Source of the DNA: Hsuehochloa calcarea
Taxonomy: Eukaryota > Streptophyta > Magnoliopsida > Poales > Poaceae
NCBI GenBank assembly: GCA_036346395.1
Contig: CM070604.1
Coordinates: 46,713,662 to 46,777,661, forward strand
Length of the DNA stretch: 64,000 nt
Reading direction: 5' to 3'
The notes beneath the pieces were generated by a model. That model was not told where the DNA came from, searched no databases, and saw only the letters and a program-made list of their open reading frames with translations. The first letter of the stretch is position 1. The number at the start of each line of letters is the position of its first letter. Below, one piece after another: positions 45,901 through 57,119 of this stretch. The position numbers and the translations under genes were made by a program.

Positions 45901-46033
45901 ATCTGAGCTCGTCATGGAACTAAAGAAAATATTCGAGGAGATGTCCATCAGATACCACCTTCTGCCCCAAAAAGTTGAGCTTAGCTATGGCGGCCCAAAT
46001 CCATTGCCCATCGCTGTTGGCCAGAGCAGATAG
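42943..46033 (+). CDS. Mechanosensitive channel of small conductance-like protein (MSL10 type), one frameshift
   Basis: Five exons: 42943-44245, 44326-44449, 44931-45224, 45314-45516 and 45757-46033, with GT-AG introns and consistent phases. The product is a plant MscS-like channel, which in MSL8-10 relatives conducts ions on membrane tension at the plasma membrane. Visible parts: a Pro/Ser-rich N-terminus, a first membrane helix (LALELSVLVLFLALLVVSLV), further helices (WKWCVMVIAVFSGHLVSQWL; VQVCLWVALVLIAWSQLFDR), NWVV/KAYLDRKSLAHSLND across the exon 2-3 join, the pore-lining and MscS region in exon 3 (SSQLLVVVFIFGNACKTVFE, HPFDVGDRC), and a soluble tail. Start: ATG in GCCCATGGAC context. A single base is missing near 43498-43502 (GGGGTTGG), which breaks exon 1. 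One extra base would make the coding length 2202 (733 residues), normal for the family. It could be a real mutation or a sequence error. Upstream DNA is transposon-derived from 157 bp before the ATG. Confidence 0.9.
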
Positions 46034-46790
46034 AATGTGGGGAAACTAGCAGCTGATGATCATACCTTGGATCTAAGAGTCTGACAACTGATGACTAGTT
46101 TTGTAGTCTGTACTGAAGTTCTTCTGAAAATCTCTGTACATGCTTAGCGTCTTGCGGCTTGTTTTGTGCCAGATAATGAATGTCTCTGCATCAGCAATGT
46201 ATGAAATGAGTATTTATGCTACGATTGTTTTCGTTCCTGATTTCCTTTACACATCGTTATTGGGCCATATAAATGGGAAAGTTAGACTTTGTCTAACCTT
46301 CTGTTATAACATTTTATATCATTTGGTGAACTATTGCGAAGCCTAGCTAGAAAGATTGATCAACGAAAAAATTCCTAGGCTCAGAGACTGTCACTGAACT
46401 TAGAAAAAGAAGTTGAAGAACACATCTACTGATCAGCAGCTACCTATGAACGGGAGAAATCCCCACAATTTGGCAAACATTTTTTCTGGGCTCCGGTTCA
46501 GAGAAGCCTCACCATCGACTGTACAAGTGCCTTGTATGGTACAATGCCACGGGGAATAAGTGCTTGATCCTATGGCTAATGGCTGCATTTGAAAACTTCT
46601 TACAGCCATAGAGCCATATGCGGTGCTCCTTTCCTCAGCATTGGTGGGTTCATGAAGATGTCGGTTTGCCGGACGAAGGGGCCATGAAAAAGTGATCGCT
46701 GAAACGGATCAGCGTGAATTGGTGGTCCTTTGGATACACAGGCAAACGAAGGGGCCATGAAAAACAGGGGAGATCGTTCCTCAGTGAGCT
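46034..46790. other. 3' flank of channel gene
   Basis: This should hold the channel gene's 3' UTR and terminator. No further gene is seen. An 18-bp direct repeat CGAAGGGGCCATGAAAAA occurs near 46672 and 46746. Confidence 0.5.
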
Positions 46791-46804
46791 TTTTTTTTTT
46801 TAAA

Positions 46805-47124
46805 AAAAAAATCTTTTTTAAAAATTATTTTAAAGATAGACTAACTTTATTTTAAATTTTAACCTCTTTGATCACGCCATAACCCGTAGTGTGACTAAAC
46901 TGTGCGGTCACGCCACTAACCCATTTGGATATGTCTGTTTTTGTGATAAGTCTTGTCACGCCAAGAGGAGTGGCGTGACAACACAATTTAGTCACACAGC
47001 GGTCGGTGGCGTGACAACACAGTTTAGTTCCGTCACGGATCATGGCGTGACAAAAGAGGTTAGAATTGTAAATAAAGTTAGGAAAAAACTATCTTTAAAA
47101 TATTTTTTTAAAAAGATTAAATAA
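46805..47124. mobile_element. Palindromic MITE with GTCACGCC motifs
   Basis: Long inverted termini pair ATTTTAAAGATAGACTAAC...CTCTTTGATCACGCCAT with the inverse of GGCGTGACAAAAGAGGTTAG...CTATCTTTAAAATA. The interior carries six or so copies of TCACGCCA/TGGCGTGA in both orientations. A+T-rich ends and no ORF fit a MITE. The TSD could not be fixed because both flanks are homopolymeric, so the superfamily is open and the ends are approximate. Confidence 0.6.
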
Positions 47125-47147
47125 TAAAAGGATTCTTCCCAAATTGC

Positions 47148-47506
47148 CTGCATCCTCAACGAAGTTCGAGAGCGCATAACTGTAGTAAAATTGAGTTACA
47201 ACCGAACAACAAGGAGAAAAAAAGGGAAGGAAGCAATATCAACGGAAGCGCAAAAACTTCAAATATTGTTGCAAATAACGCACGAAAAATAGGGACATGA
47301 GACAAAAATTTACGTGAAAAATCCTTTCGAAAAAACCATAGCGCACGACGGTAATACCACTATATGAGGAGATATTTACAAGGAATCACTTACTCTTCCG
47401 TATAGACTACAGGGATATATTTATTGTGCTATATGAAAAACTCTGTGTAAGAGTAGAACTATGAGTTGGAGTAGGAAAAAATTTTGTATCACACTCAAAC
47501 TCAACA
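47148..47506 (-). repeat. Probable 3' LTR of copia element
   Basis: On minus, a PPT-like GGAGGAATTCGTC is followed by TGTTGAGTTTGAGTGTGATA at 47506 leftward, the expected start of a 3' LTR after the copia RNase H. The outer end is approximate; no TSD was found. Confidence 0.5.
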
Positions 47507-47699
47507 ATATTTACGTTGAGACGAATTCCTCCTGTAGCTAAAACAAAACATGACCTCCTCGAAGCAGATTAGCATGGACACCTTGTGTGCCAAGCGTCCA
47601 TAGAACAATTGAATGATACCAACAAAGTCTAAACAAAGCTTTTGCTCAGACTTAGCGGTAGAAACTGGTTTTGTCATCATATAAGCTGGATTACCACAA

Positions 47700-50600
47700 G
47701 TACTTATTATATTGACTTTAATATCACCTTGAGCAATGACACCTCAAATGTATTGATATCGATGTAAATGTGCTTCATTGTCTCATGAATCATATGATCC
47801 TTCGTAAGACAAATAACGCTTTAACTGTCGCTGGATATTGTAGCAAAAGACGTATTTCCATAAAACTCAGTAAATAAACCTCTTAGCCAAACAAGTTCTT
47901 TGCAAGCTCCAGAAATAGACATATACTTAGGTTCTGTAGTGAACAAGACAATAATAGCTTGCATTCCAACTAACGACACATCCTCTAACAATGAATATAT
48001 AACCAGTAAGAGATATTCTTTTATCCAAATCTTTAGCAAAATATGAGTCCACATAGCCAAAGATTCCATCTTTAGTATTCCCAAACTGTAAAAAAGCATA
48101 AGATGTGCCCCGACTATATATGAAAATTCTTTGAATTGCTTTTCAACGCTCTTTGCCACTATTAGCGATGTATCTACTAACAACAATCAATGATTAAGAT
48201 AAATCAGGGCGAGAATACACTATGACATATATAAGTGAACCAACTGCACTACATATGGAACTTTAGATATGTACTCAACTTTATCATCTGACTGTGGACA
48301 TGACACTGAAAAAAGTTTGAAATGTGCAGCTAACTGATTATTCATCGTTTGGCCTTATACATGTTGAAATGACGAAAAACTTTCTCAATATAAATGAGTC
48401 AAATTTCTAATACCACTCTCTAGATGATTGCTTCAAACCATAAAGAGATTTCTTCAACTTGCATGCATAATTCTCCTTCTCCGGAAAGACAAAACCTTCT
48501 AGTTGTTCCATATAAATATCTTCCTCCAATTCTCCATGTAAGAACACAATTTTTCACATCCAATTGTTCAAGTTCATAATCATGCATAACTACTATGTTG
48601 AGTAAAGTACGAATGAAACTATACTTTCCAAATAGAAAAAAGACATCTGTGAAATCAATACATGTAATTTGGCTGAATCCTTTAGCAAGAAGCCTTGCCT
48701 TATAACTAACCTCTTCTGTTAGTGAAATTTTCTTCTTCTTGAAGATCCATTTGCATTGAATAACCTTCCATCATTTAGCAACTTGACCAACTTGCAAGTA
48801 TCATTTTTCTCAAGAAATTGTATCTCATCATGAATGACAACCATCCATCCCTTTGAATCACTAGAAGAGACAACCTCTGAATAAGTGAAAGGTTTTACAG
48901 TACCTTCAATTTCTTCTACCACATTCAAAGCATAAGCAACAACATCAATTTCTGCAATCAATATTTTGGGAGCTTGAATATTTCTTTTAGGTTTGTCGAC
49001 TGCAATGGAACATTGTGGTGATTGAAAGACAACATGAACATCATGCATGTTTTTTTCTTTTCAACTTCTAGTGTAGATCCCGAATCAATAACATGCTCCA
49101 CATGCATAATTGATTTTCGCGGCTTTTCAATGGGAACATCAATAGATAGTTTATCATGCAACATAGGAGATTCATCAAAAATAACACTTCTACTAATAAG
49201 AGCCTTTTTAGTTTTATGATTCCATAATTTATATCTTTTCACACCAGATTTATAACCAAGAAAATTTCATTTGTGGCCCTAGGCTCCAAATTACCATTAT
49301 TAACATGAGCATAAGGAGGACATCAAAATATTCTAAAATTTGAATAATCTGCTGGAGTGCCTGACCATACCTCATTGGAGTCTTCTTATATATTGCTAGG
49401 TTGGGTGACCGATTGATCAAATAACAAGCAGTGGGTGTGGCTTCAATCCAAAACTCCTAGATAAGCAAGAGTTAGATAACATCCAACAAATCTTCTCCAC
49501 AATAGTTCTATTAAGGCATTCGACCACACCATTTTGCTGAGGAGCACTTGGGACAATGTAATGTCTCACAATGCCCTCTAATCTGCATAAAGCTTCAAAT
49601 TCTCCTGAATAGAGCTCCAAGTCATTATCAGTATGTAGCTTCTTGACATGCTTGTCAGCTTGCTTTTAATCATAATCTTTCACTCCTTGAATGTCTTGAG
49701 CACATTTGATTTGTGCTTCACAAAATATGACCAAACTCTTCTTTAATAATCATCAGTGATGGTCAACATGTAGCCAACACCTCCAAGGGATGGAACACGA
49801 GATTTTCTCGCAAATCAGAGTGAACATAATCCAATAAGTTTTTTGTAGAGTGAATTGTTGTGGTGAACTTCTTCCTCTTTTCCTTGCCAAAGACATAGTG
49901 TTCACAAAACTTTAACTTATCGATGTTTTGACCATTAACGAGTCTTGTTTTGCATAACTCTATCATGCCCATTTCACTCATATTCCCAGACGCATATGCC
50001 AAAAATTAGTAGCATCAAAATTAGATGATTTATTTGAGGTAACAAGAGCATTACCTGAAATTATAGTACCTTGCATATGATATAATTTGACAACTTTCAT
50101 ATAACCTTTCATCATAACCAGAGAGCCTCTGGAGATTTTAGAACTCCACTTCCACTTGAATAGTTGTACCCTTTAGCATCAAGAGTACTCAACAGATAAG
50201 ATTTCTCTTTAAATCCAGAATGTGTCGAACATCTAATAAAGTTCTGATAGTGTCATTAAACATCTTGATATGAATAGAACTAATGCCTGCAATCTTGCAT
50301 GGTGAATAATCAACCATTAACACTGAACCACTTGGCGTAACTTCATAATTCATGAATCAATCTCGGTTCGAACCCATGTGGAGAGTGTAGGCCATATCAA
50401 GAATCCACTCATCACCGATTTTTGAATTACCGACAAAGAGAACGTGAACATCTCCATCAGAATCTTGCTTAGTAACAATGGTGGCTTTAGCATCATCCTC
50501 TTGTATTCATTTTCTCCTTTTTCTTTAACCACTAGCACTCAGATATGTTATGTCCATCTTACTTACAATACTTGCACGATTTGTACCGCCTATGGATTTT

Positions 50601-50855
50601 GATATGCCTTTGTAATATCTACTCGAGCTTTTGCCTCTTGATTTGCCGTTTGAACTCCTCTCCTACTATTTGCCATAAACAATCGGCCTTCCATGTGAAT
50701 TTGAACTTTGGTTGAAACCATGAGTTTCATCTTTTTCTTCACATGCAGTGTTGCATAGACTTCATTAAGTGTAAGGGTATCTCGATTATATAGAATAGTA
50801 TCTCTAGGCGTAGAGTATGAACTAGACAATGAGCATAAAGGAATATGATACAGGC
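47700..50855 (-). pseudogene. Ty1-copia gag-pol remnant (Tork-like), minus strand
   Basis: Read on minus from 50855: gag C-terminus (RDTILYNRDTLTLNEVYATL), a CCHC knuckle, protease (DEWILDMACTLHMGSNRD) near 50400, GAG-pre-integrase and integrase (MSEMGMIELCKTRLVNGQNI; LEGIVRHYIVPSAPQQNGVV) at 50000-49400, RT (ELEQLDVK, KKSLYGLKQS) at about 49050-48400, and RNase H (VGAHLMLFYS to PKYMSISGACKELVWLRGLF) at 48190-47820. Between KFDSF and IEKVFRHFNMY near 48390 the RT segment that should contain YVDD is missing. Stops and shifts are numerous. The gag is cut at 50855 by the insertion of another LTR element. Confidence 0.88.
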
Positions 50856-51837
50856 TGCCCGATCTTCACGACTTAGAATATGGATACATTGAATAGCCTG
50901 ACGAATCGTGTGAAGCCAATACGTTGCCAATGCAACAACCCGTATCACATCAACTCGTCCAACCACACGCTTTGATAATTCCACTTGGCCACAAACAAGT
51001 GGAGATGATCTCCGTGATTCCCCAAGAGCAACTAAGAAGATCGGTGAAGGAGTCACACAATTCTAGGGGGGGGTGGCTTGCACAAACCCTTGAACATGCA
51101 ATGCAATGTATTTTGATTGATCAAATTTCGTGGTCTCCTTCCTAGGGCTGTCTAGATACCTTAAATAGGGACCTATCCCCCCTCTTGGTTCAGCCAAAAC
51201 TAAGAGTCCAATCAGATTAAGTCACAGAGGTCGAAACTGACCCCTAGATGGGTTGAACTCTAACTCTGAAAGCAATAAAGATACATGGCCAAATATTAAA
51301 AGATATATGGACCAAATAATGGGCATGCAAGCCCACTTTCGGATCTGAACATTAATAATCAAATTCAAAATCAAATCCACATCAAATTCGCATTCCAATT
51401 TTGGGATGAAATTTGGAATCTAATTGGGGCTAATTTCAACTCAACTTGTATTTCGGATTTGGGCTTGGATTTCAATGTAGATTGCTCCTCTTGGGCTGAA
51501 TATGAAGTGGGCTCAAATCCTCAGGCTGCATACACACTCATGTCCACGCATGGACCCTCTATGTGCCCTTGAGCCTCCTTCCTCTTCCTCTCAACTTGCA
51601 CCATGCTGTCCTCCTTGTGCTCCTTTCTTCTCTCTTGGGCCGGCCTCCTTCTGCTCCTGCTGGCCCGCACTATTTTTAGGACGTCCATAAAACCTACACT
51701 CACACAAGAAAAGTTGTAGTCGCATTATTTCATATAAAGTATAATTATTAACCTTAAGTTTAGTTTTAATCTTGTGATAGTGTTTTGAATCTTGATATTT
51801 TGGTATGTTTGTCATTAAGCTAGGGCAATCCTTATCA
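50856..51837 (-). repeat. 3' LTR of pol-less gypsy element (982 bp)
   Basis: On minus the LTR starts TGATAAGGATTGCCCTAGC at 51837, right after the PPT GAAGAAGGGGGGA, and ends GATCGGGCA near 50856. The first 320 plus-strand bases match 54618-54943 closely (e.g. CGACTTAGAAT, CCACTTGGCCACAAACAAGT). Confidence 0.75.
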
Positions 51838-51918
51838 TCCCCCCTTCTTCAAGAAAAGTCGTCTTCGCTTTTGGGAACCTGAAAGTGTACTAAATAAAGA
51901 GAACAACGTATATGCATG

Positions 51919-51953
<35 letters not shown>

Positions 51954-51956
51954 TTA

Positions 51957-52925
51957 TCATCCATTTTTAGCATCCCTTTTGTTTTGTGAATCATAAATAA
52001 CACACCAACAACCATTTGATATATATAATGTATGCATGTCAACACTCTTTTCATCCACATTATTCCCCCACCCATGAAAAGAAGTCTTCGACTTTGGTAA
52101 GCATGCATGCAAATTATGAATGGACAGACCAAAACCATTTTCTAATGTATACAAGTGGATGATATAATCATATTTCAACTTTACAAAATCAGTTTTGTGT
52201 AATGCAACAAGAAAATTGTTTGTGCCTACCATGCTTCAATTGCACTACTCTAATTTTTTTATACATGTTCGTTCAATAAAAGATGACTGAGTAGGCTTTA
52301 TAAATCTTTCTAAATAGTAGGTATTCATATTTAAACCAAAAGATGGTTTGCACAAAATATGCATTTTCAATTCAGCAAGCTTATCATAGGTAATGCATAT
52401 TCGATAAATATGAAACTTATTGTCTACACCATAATCTCCAATCAAATTAAATTTATAAGTGGAGGTGTAGGTACTAGCTAGTGATTTTGAACATGCCATT
52501 TTAGAAACTCTCAATCACATTAGATAGTTGTATAGGATCATCGACATGATATAGTATAAAGAATTATTAGGAGATATTCTAGTAAGAACTTCATCATGAG
52601 TAATCAATTCTACATTATGTAAACTAAGCATATCAAATTCAGCACGTAGAATTTTCAATTGAGCATAAGAATTCTCACTATTACTCACAATTTCTTCACG
52701 AACTACCAATTCAACACCATTATTGTTACGTTTAACATCCTCCTCGGTTGTTGTAGGTGTTGTAGATAGCGTTTCTTCATGATGTAACCATGGGGCAGCA
52801 AGCATACCATCTCCATCCATGGTTATCTCCTCATCCTTCTTTTCCAATGGTGCAGGTTGTAACTCCTCCAATTTATTGTCAACCTGCACAATGTGAGAAA
52901 CAACACTAGAAGTAGAGAGTAACAT
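51957..52925 (-). pseudogene. Unknown ORF region downstream of gag in pol-less gypsy element
   Basis: Consecutive minus-strand frames begin MLLSTSSVVSHIVQVDNKLE at 52925, continue through an acidic, Thr/Glu-rich part, then CSKSLASTYTSTYKFNLIGD and a His/Cys/Trp-containing C-terminal part (LYTLENGFGLSIHNLHACLP; CWCVIYDSQ). I cannot assign a domain. Its place where pol should be suggests a protein carried by the non-autonomous family. Confidence 0.4.
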
Positions 52926-52986
52926 GTTAGTCTCAATAATATCCCCACTCTTCCTATATTCTACATCTCGCTTTTCTGTTGGTGTC

Positions 52987-53521
52987 TCACATTATCAATT
53001 GGATGCTCTCATCCTCACATATGGTGGAATTACACATCCTCTCCTCTTCATCAAGAGCACAAATCATAAGTTCTTGCATACTACTAAAGTATTTATGATT
53101 AAGTGTAGTAGCGATATTATAATTCAAACCTCCTTTAAAGTATGCCTTCTGTTTAAATGTACTAGTAATACCGGCACGATGCATTGCACTTTCTAGCTCA
53201 AAGTAATACTCTTCAACAACTTTCGACACTTGTGTATGCTCTCCAAGTGGTGAAGTAGCTCTTGCTCATAAGAGGATGCTACAAATTCTCTTCTCATGAT
53301 CCTCTTTAAATCTAACCAAGATGTAATAAGTAGTTTCCTAATAAATTATTGCCACCAGCTATAAGCATAGTCTTCAAACTCTCTAGTGGGTCTCATCACC
53401 TCTTGTGTTGTGGGAAGCTTCTGAAATTTAATCAACTTACCCATTTGTCCTTCCCACTCAAGGTACTCCTTGGATCATAACTTCCGTAGAAAGGAAGTTC
53501 CACATAGTTGTAACCTGCCAT
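52987..53521 (-). pseudogene. Gypsy gag, decayed
   Basis: An ATG at 53521 reads MAGYNYVELPFYGSYDPRST. Further segments in shifted frames are EFEDYAYSWWQ, RIMRREFVASSYEQELLHHL and KVVEEYYFELESAMHRAGIT, the usual order of the Ty3-gypsy Retrotrans_gag domain. Several frameshifts and a stop are present. Confidence 0.7.
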
Positions 53522-54617
53522 GGTTAGTAGTGCAAAAATAGCAAGAAACAAGTGTATATAATGGAAATATGTAGCTCTTTCTTTTAACATCACATTTCCT
53601 TACCACTGAAATTCTTACTCACCCTATGCTGGATTGCGGAGTACCTCGCACTTGGGTGGTGTGGATCAACTCAAAGGTGATGTCAAGTGAGTTCACGACC
53701 AAGTAATTGCACTAACAATGAATTATATGTGGAGCTTGGAGGGTAAAGTGTATATCCCACACAACCTGAATTCTAGACTTTTGTTTGATAAGTAAAAATC
53801 AAACTAGAATTCAATAAATAGTTGATGCACGTATAATATAAGTGGAGATCAAGGCAAACACACATACTAAGATGATGTAACTTGTTGCAACCAAAGAATG
53901 AGCTAGCAAGATATAAGTGAAGAATAAATGACTCGTGTTGCAAAAGTTAAAGAAAGACGTTAGCTTGTTGCAGTTGGTATCAAGTGCACAAGATTGCACA
54001 AATCAACAACTAAACTCAAGAGAGGACAATGCTCAATCTAGGCAAAAGGGTTCGGCCACTACTTGTTTTTTTTCTTCTTCTTTTTCTTTCTTGCTTGGTT
54101 TTATCTTGTCTTTCTTGCTCTTTTTCTTCTTCTTTTTGGTAATGACCGAAGCCAAAGAACACAAGATCGGTGAGCTTAATCAAATGACCAACTCTCCATT
54201 TTGAATAATTGCAAGATAAAAGTGTAGCCCCAAAGAAAACTCAATAGCTAGTCTTATGTATGATCAAATTTTTTTTTGCAAATATCAGAATTGGCTCTCA
54301 AGAAATAAGTGTATGCTCTCTTCGGTTTGCACAAAAAGAAAGCGCACAAAAATCAGAGGTAATCCCCAAAGAGTCGACTAGGGTTTCATAGCACCACATG
54401 GGCTTGGCAAACAGTAACTGCATGGGTGAATAGTACTATGCATGAACAGTAATTCGAACCGTAATTCAAACTCTAGAGGTAGAATCCAACTCAAATAATT
54501 TTGGAAAGCTAGAGATTGAATTCAATTCAAGGTCATTCAAACGAAGAGTCCTTATGGCTCACAACAAGAACCCTCAGTGAACAGTGCTGCACATGAATAG
54601 TAGCCATGCGGGTGACC

Positions 54618-54943
54618 AGCCCGATCTTCACGACTTAGAATCTAGATACATCGAATAGCCTAACGAATCGCATCAAGCCAATACGTTGCCAATGCAACCA
54701 CCTGCATCACATCAACTCGCCCAACCACACACTTTGATAATTCCACTTGGCCACAAACAAGTGGAGATGATCTCCCTGCAATTCCCCCAAGAGCAAGCAA
54801 GAAGATCATCGAAGGAATCACACAATTCTATGGGGGCAGCCGGTGGCTTGCACAAACCCTAGAACATGCCATGCAATGTCTTTTGATTGATCAATTTTCA
54901 TGGTCTCCTTCCTAGGGACGTCTACACACCTTAAATAGGGAGC
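54618..54943 (-). repeat. 5' LTR fragment of pol-less gypsy element
   Basis: Direct counterpart of 50856-51170. It breaks off after CCTTAAATAGGGAGC at 54943, where a gypsy LTR begins. The remainder is not found in the window. Confidence 0.8.
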
Positions 54944-55617
54944 TGACGAGGATAAAAACCTCGATGTATTATTTTAATACATAAGAGAAGACCACACGAC
55001 TTCATGGTCGTAACCCCTAAGGCTAACGACCTCACTGGTTGTAAGGATTCCAGAGGTTACATAATAAAAATCACTGGTCGGACAAGGTCCCGTACCTAGT
55101 CACCAACCAGTTGACTGCTGTAAGGCTATGAACTGGTATCATTTGGATCAGAATTCAGATATATCCTTACCGTGTAATGGATGAAACATGGGCTGTATAT
55201 TCCATACCACGCGACGTTACATAATTCTAAAACACTGGACTACGGTTGAATGTCTCACCAACATATAACCGCAGAAAGCGCTTGATATCCAAATAATCGA
55301 CACCTCTCTCCGACTGCATACGCTACTTCCTAATGACGCCTCTAGAGGATAACTGCCACCACATCATTAACTACTTAAGGAGGACCGCGGAAGATAGAGA
55401 GGGGCAAGATAAAAGGAAATTGAGAAGATTAGCAGTCGATTCCTATAGCAAGCATTGCATTCCAGTGTAACTAGGATTGGCCTTTTGTCTGAAGATAGAC
55501 ATTCCTTGTAATAGCCAGTTCATAGCAATAAAGAGTGATCACATTCTATTCCAGGAGATACGCTCTATTTTCCTCTAGTTTTATATATTCATAAGATCGG
55601 CGATTTGATCGTCGACA
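54944..55617 (+). repeat. 5' LTR of nested gypsy element (674 bp)
   Basis: Starts TGACGAGGATAAAAACC and ends GATCGTCGACA, followed by the PBS TGGCGCCGTCCGTGGGG at 55620. The left boundary is set by comparison with the uninterrupted LTR at 50856-51837. Confidence 0.85.
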
Positions 55618-55713
55618 GCTGGCGCCGTCCGTGGGGTAGAAGGCGCAAATTTCCTGAAGAAGTTCTTCGCTCGAGCAAATCCTTGCCTATCTTTCATAAT
55701 CGTATATACGACT

Positions 55714-56595
55714 ATGGTAGGAACTTGTGACGAGGAGAACTGGTTCGATTTGGATGACTACTCCCATCTCGACATGGACGAATGTATCCAGTCCATGCAA
55801 GAGAACGAGATGTCATCATCTCCCTCCTTCGCTGGTTCGCACGTTGCTGATAACAGCGAAATCGAACAGATGGATGAAGATACACCACTACGAAAAGTGA
55901 CACTTCCAGAGGGACGTATTATTCCGACCAGCTCGGAATGTCCAAAAACCTCTCCAAGCCCGGTCTTTCCGACCGGTGAAAAAAGTGACAGAACTTCAGC
56001 TCTGCTATTTGAGAATCAATACACTCTCAATACAATCATGGCTGACAGGTACTCACCAACGGCTTCTGAAAATTCCAGGAGCCAACCGACATCTGGTAAC
56101 GGTGTCGATGAAACTCCCACCGGTTACAGGCTGAGTGGGAATGATAAGGCTCATCATACGATCGACAATCCGCCGGGTCAGGCTAAGTCCGCCCCGAATG
56201 CCTCAGGAGGTGCTTATCTCCGATCGGTCTCCATCGTGGAAGCATCTGGTAGAAGCACTGAAAGAATCTCCACTGGTTACAGTGGAAGCTCTTCAGAAGA
56301 TCATTGCTGGAAGCACGAGGTTAATGCGATCGGAAATACGGATCAAAATGCTTTGTACGGTCCTGCATACACTTCCTCGCTACCACATACTAATGGAGAT
56401 GGTACGAGCCATCAAGCACCAGAAGCCAGAGGTAATAGAACGGATAGACGTCTGTCAGTTAATTCACCTGGTTCTGCCCCACCAAGGATGATGGGCCTGA
56501 CAGGCCGTGCACAAGGTCTGGGAAGTTCAGATCCACGAACTCCTACAAGTACTGTAAATCCTCCAAGATCTTCGGTAACGGTACAAAACCTGTAG
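55714..56595 (+). CDS. Gypsy gag-polyprotein N-terminal region (293 aa open frame)
   Basis: An ATG at 55714, 94 bp after the start of the PBS, opens 293 codons starting MVGTCDEENWFDLDDYSHLD. The protein is hydrophilic and Ser/Pro/Thr rich, with no recognised domain. Its start is similar to the gag start at the left window edge (91-1). The stop at 56593-56595 precedes the Retrotrans_gag domain in later frames, so it may be the first part of a broken gag. Confidence 0.6.
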   Translation: MVGTCDEENWFDLDDYSHLDMDECIQSMQENEMSSSPSFAGSHVADNSEIEQMDEDTPLRKVTLPEGRIIPTSSECPKTSPSPVFPTGEKSDRTSALLFENQYTLNTIMADRYSPTASENSRSQPTSGNGVDETPTGYRLSGNDKAHHTIDNPPGQAKSAPNASGGAYLRSVSIVEASGRSTERISTGYSGSSSEDHCWKHEVNAIGNTDQNALYGPAYTSSLPHTNGDGTSHQAPEARGNRTDRRLSVNSPGSAPPRMMGLTGRAQGLGSSDPRTPTSTVNPPRSSVTVQNL

Positions 56596-57119
56596 CGTGT
56601 TCAGAATATTTTAAATAACACTGACCCAGCTCTAGCGTGTGCTCTAGGTTTTGTCCAACTGGCAGAACATGTATTGGAGTTCCTTTAGCTAACCATGCAA
56701 CGTACAGAAGCATATTGGGAACAAAGGATATCACGAAGTCAAACTATGACTTCATCCCAACGTTTCTCCGTTAGTAGAGGGCAGCATGGTCAATTGGGGA
56801 TCAACCGATGCCAAGACCTTCTCGACGATTCCGACCGAGGAGTCATGAGGGAAGAAGGCTGTTTCAGACAGCCACTCCTTCCCCTCGTCGAGAGGATCAA
56901 TTGCTTGGCCCTAACGATCTTCGGCATCGCCTGGGCTGAGCAGGTGGTCGGAGGTGTCGTCCTAACGCCCACGACCAAGTCGGAACACTGGGGCCCCGGT
57001 ATTCCAACCTGAGAAATCGATCTCCGAACGACTACAATCCAGCGCCCCTCCAAAAGAGGCGCCATGAATCAATCACAAGCTGTCGAGTTTTCTCTATAGG
57101 GCTCCAGGCTGTGCGTTGG

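Larger units (their letters stand above)
51838..54617 (-). mobile_element. Internal region of pol-less (LARD-like) gypsy element
   Basis: About 2.8 kb between two LTRs, with a PPT at the left and a PBS-like TGGTCACCCGCATGG (minus, 54618-54604) at the right. It contains only a decayed gag and a second ORF region of unknown function; no protease, RT or integrase was found. A TA microsatellite lies at 51932-51953. The element is inserted in the gag of the copia remnant and was later hit in its 5' LTR by another gypsy element. Confidence 0.65.

Noticed and set aside
51932..51953. TA dinucleotide run as an origin or matrix-attachment signal
   Set aside because: Only a short microsatellite inside a retrotransposon.
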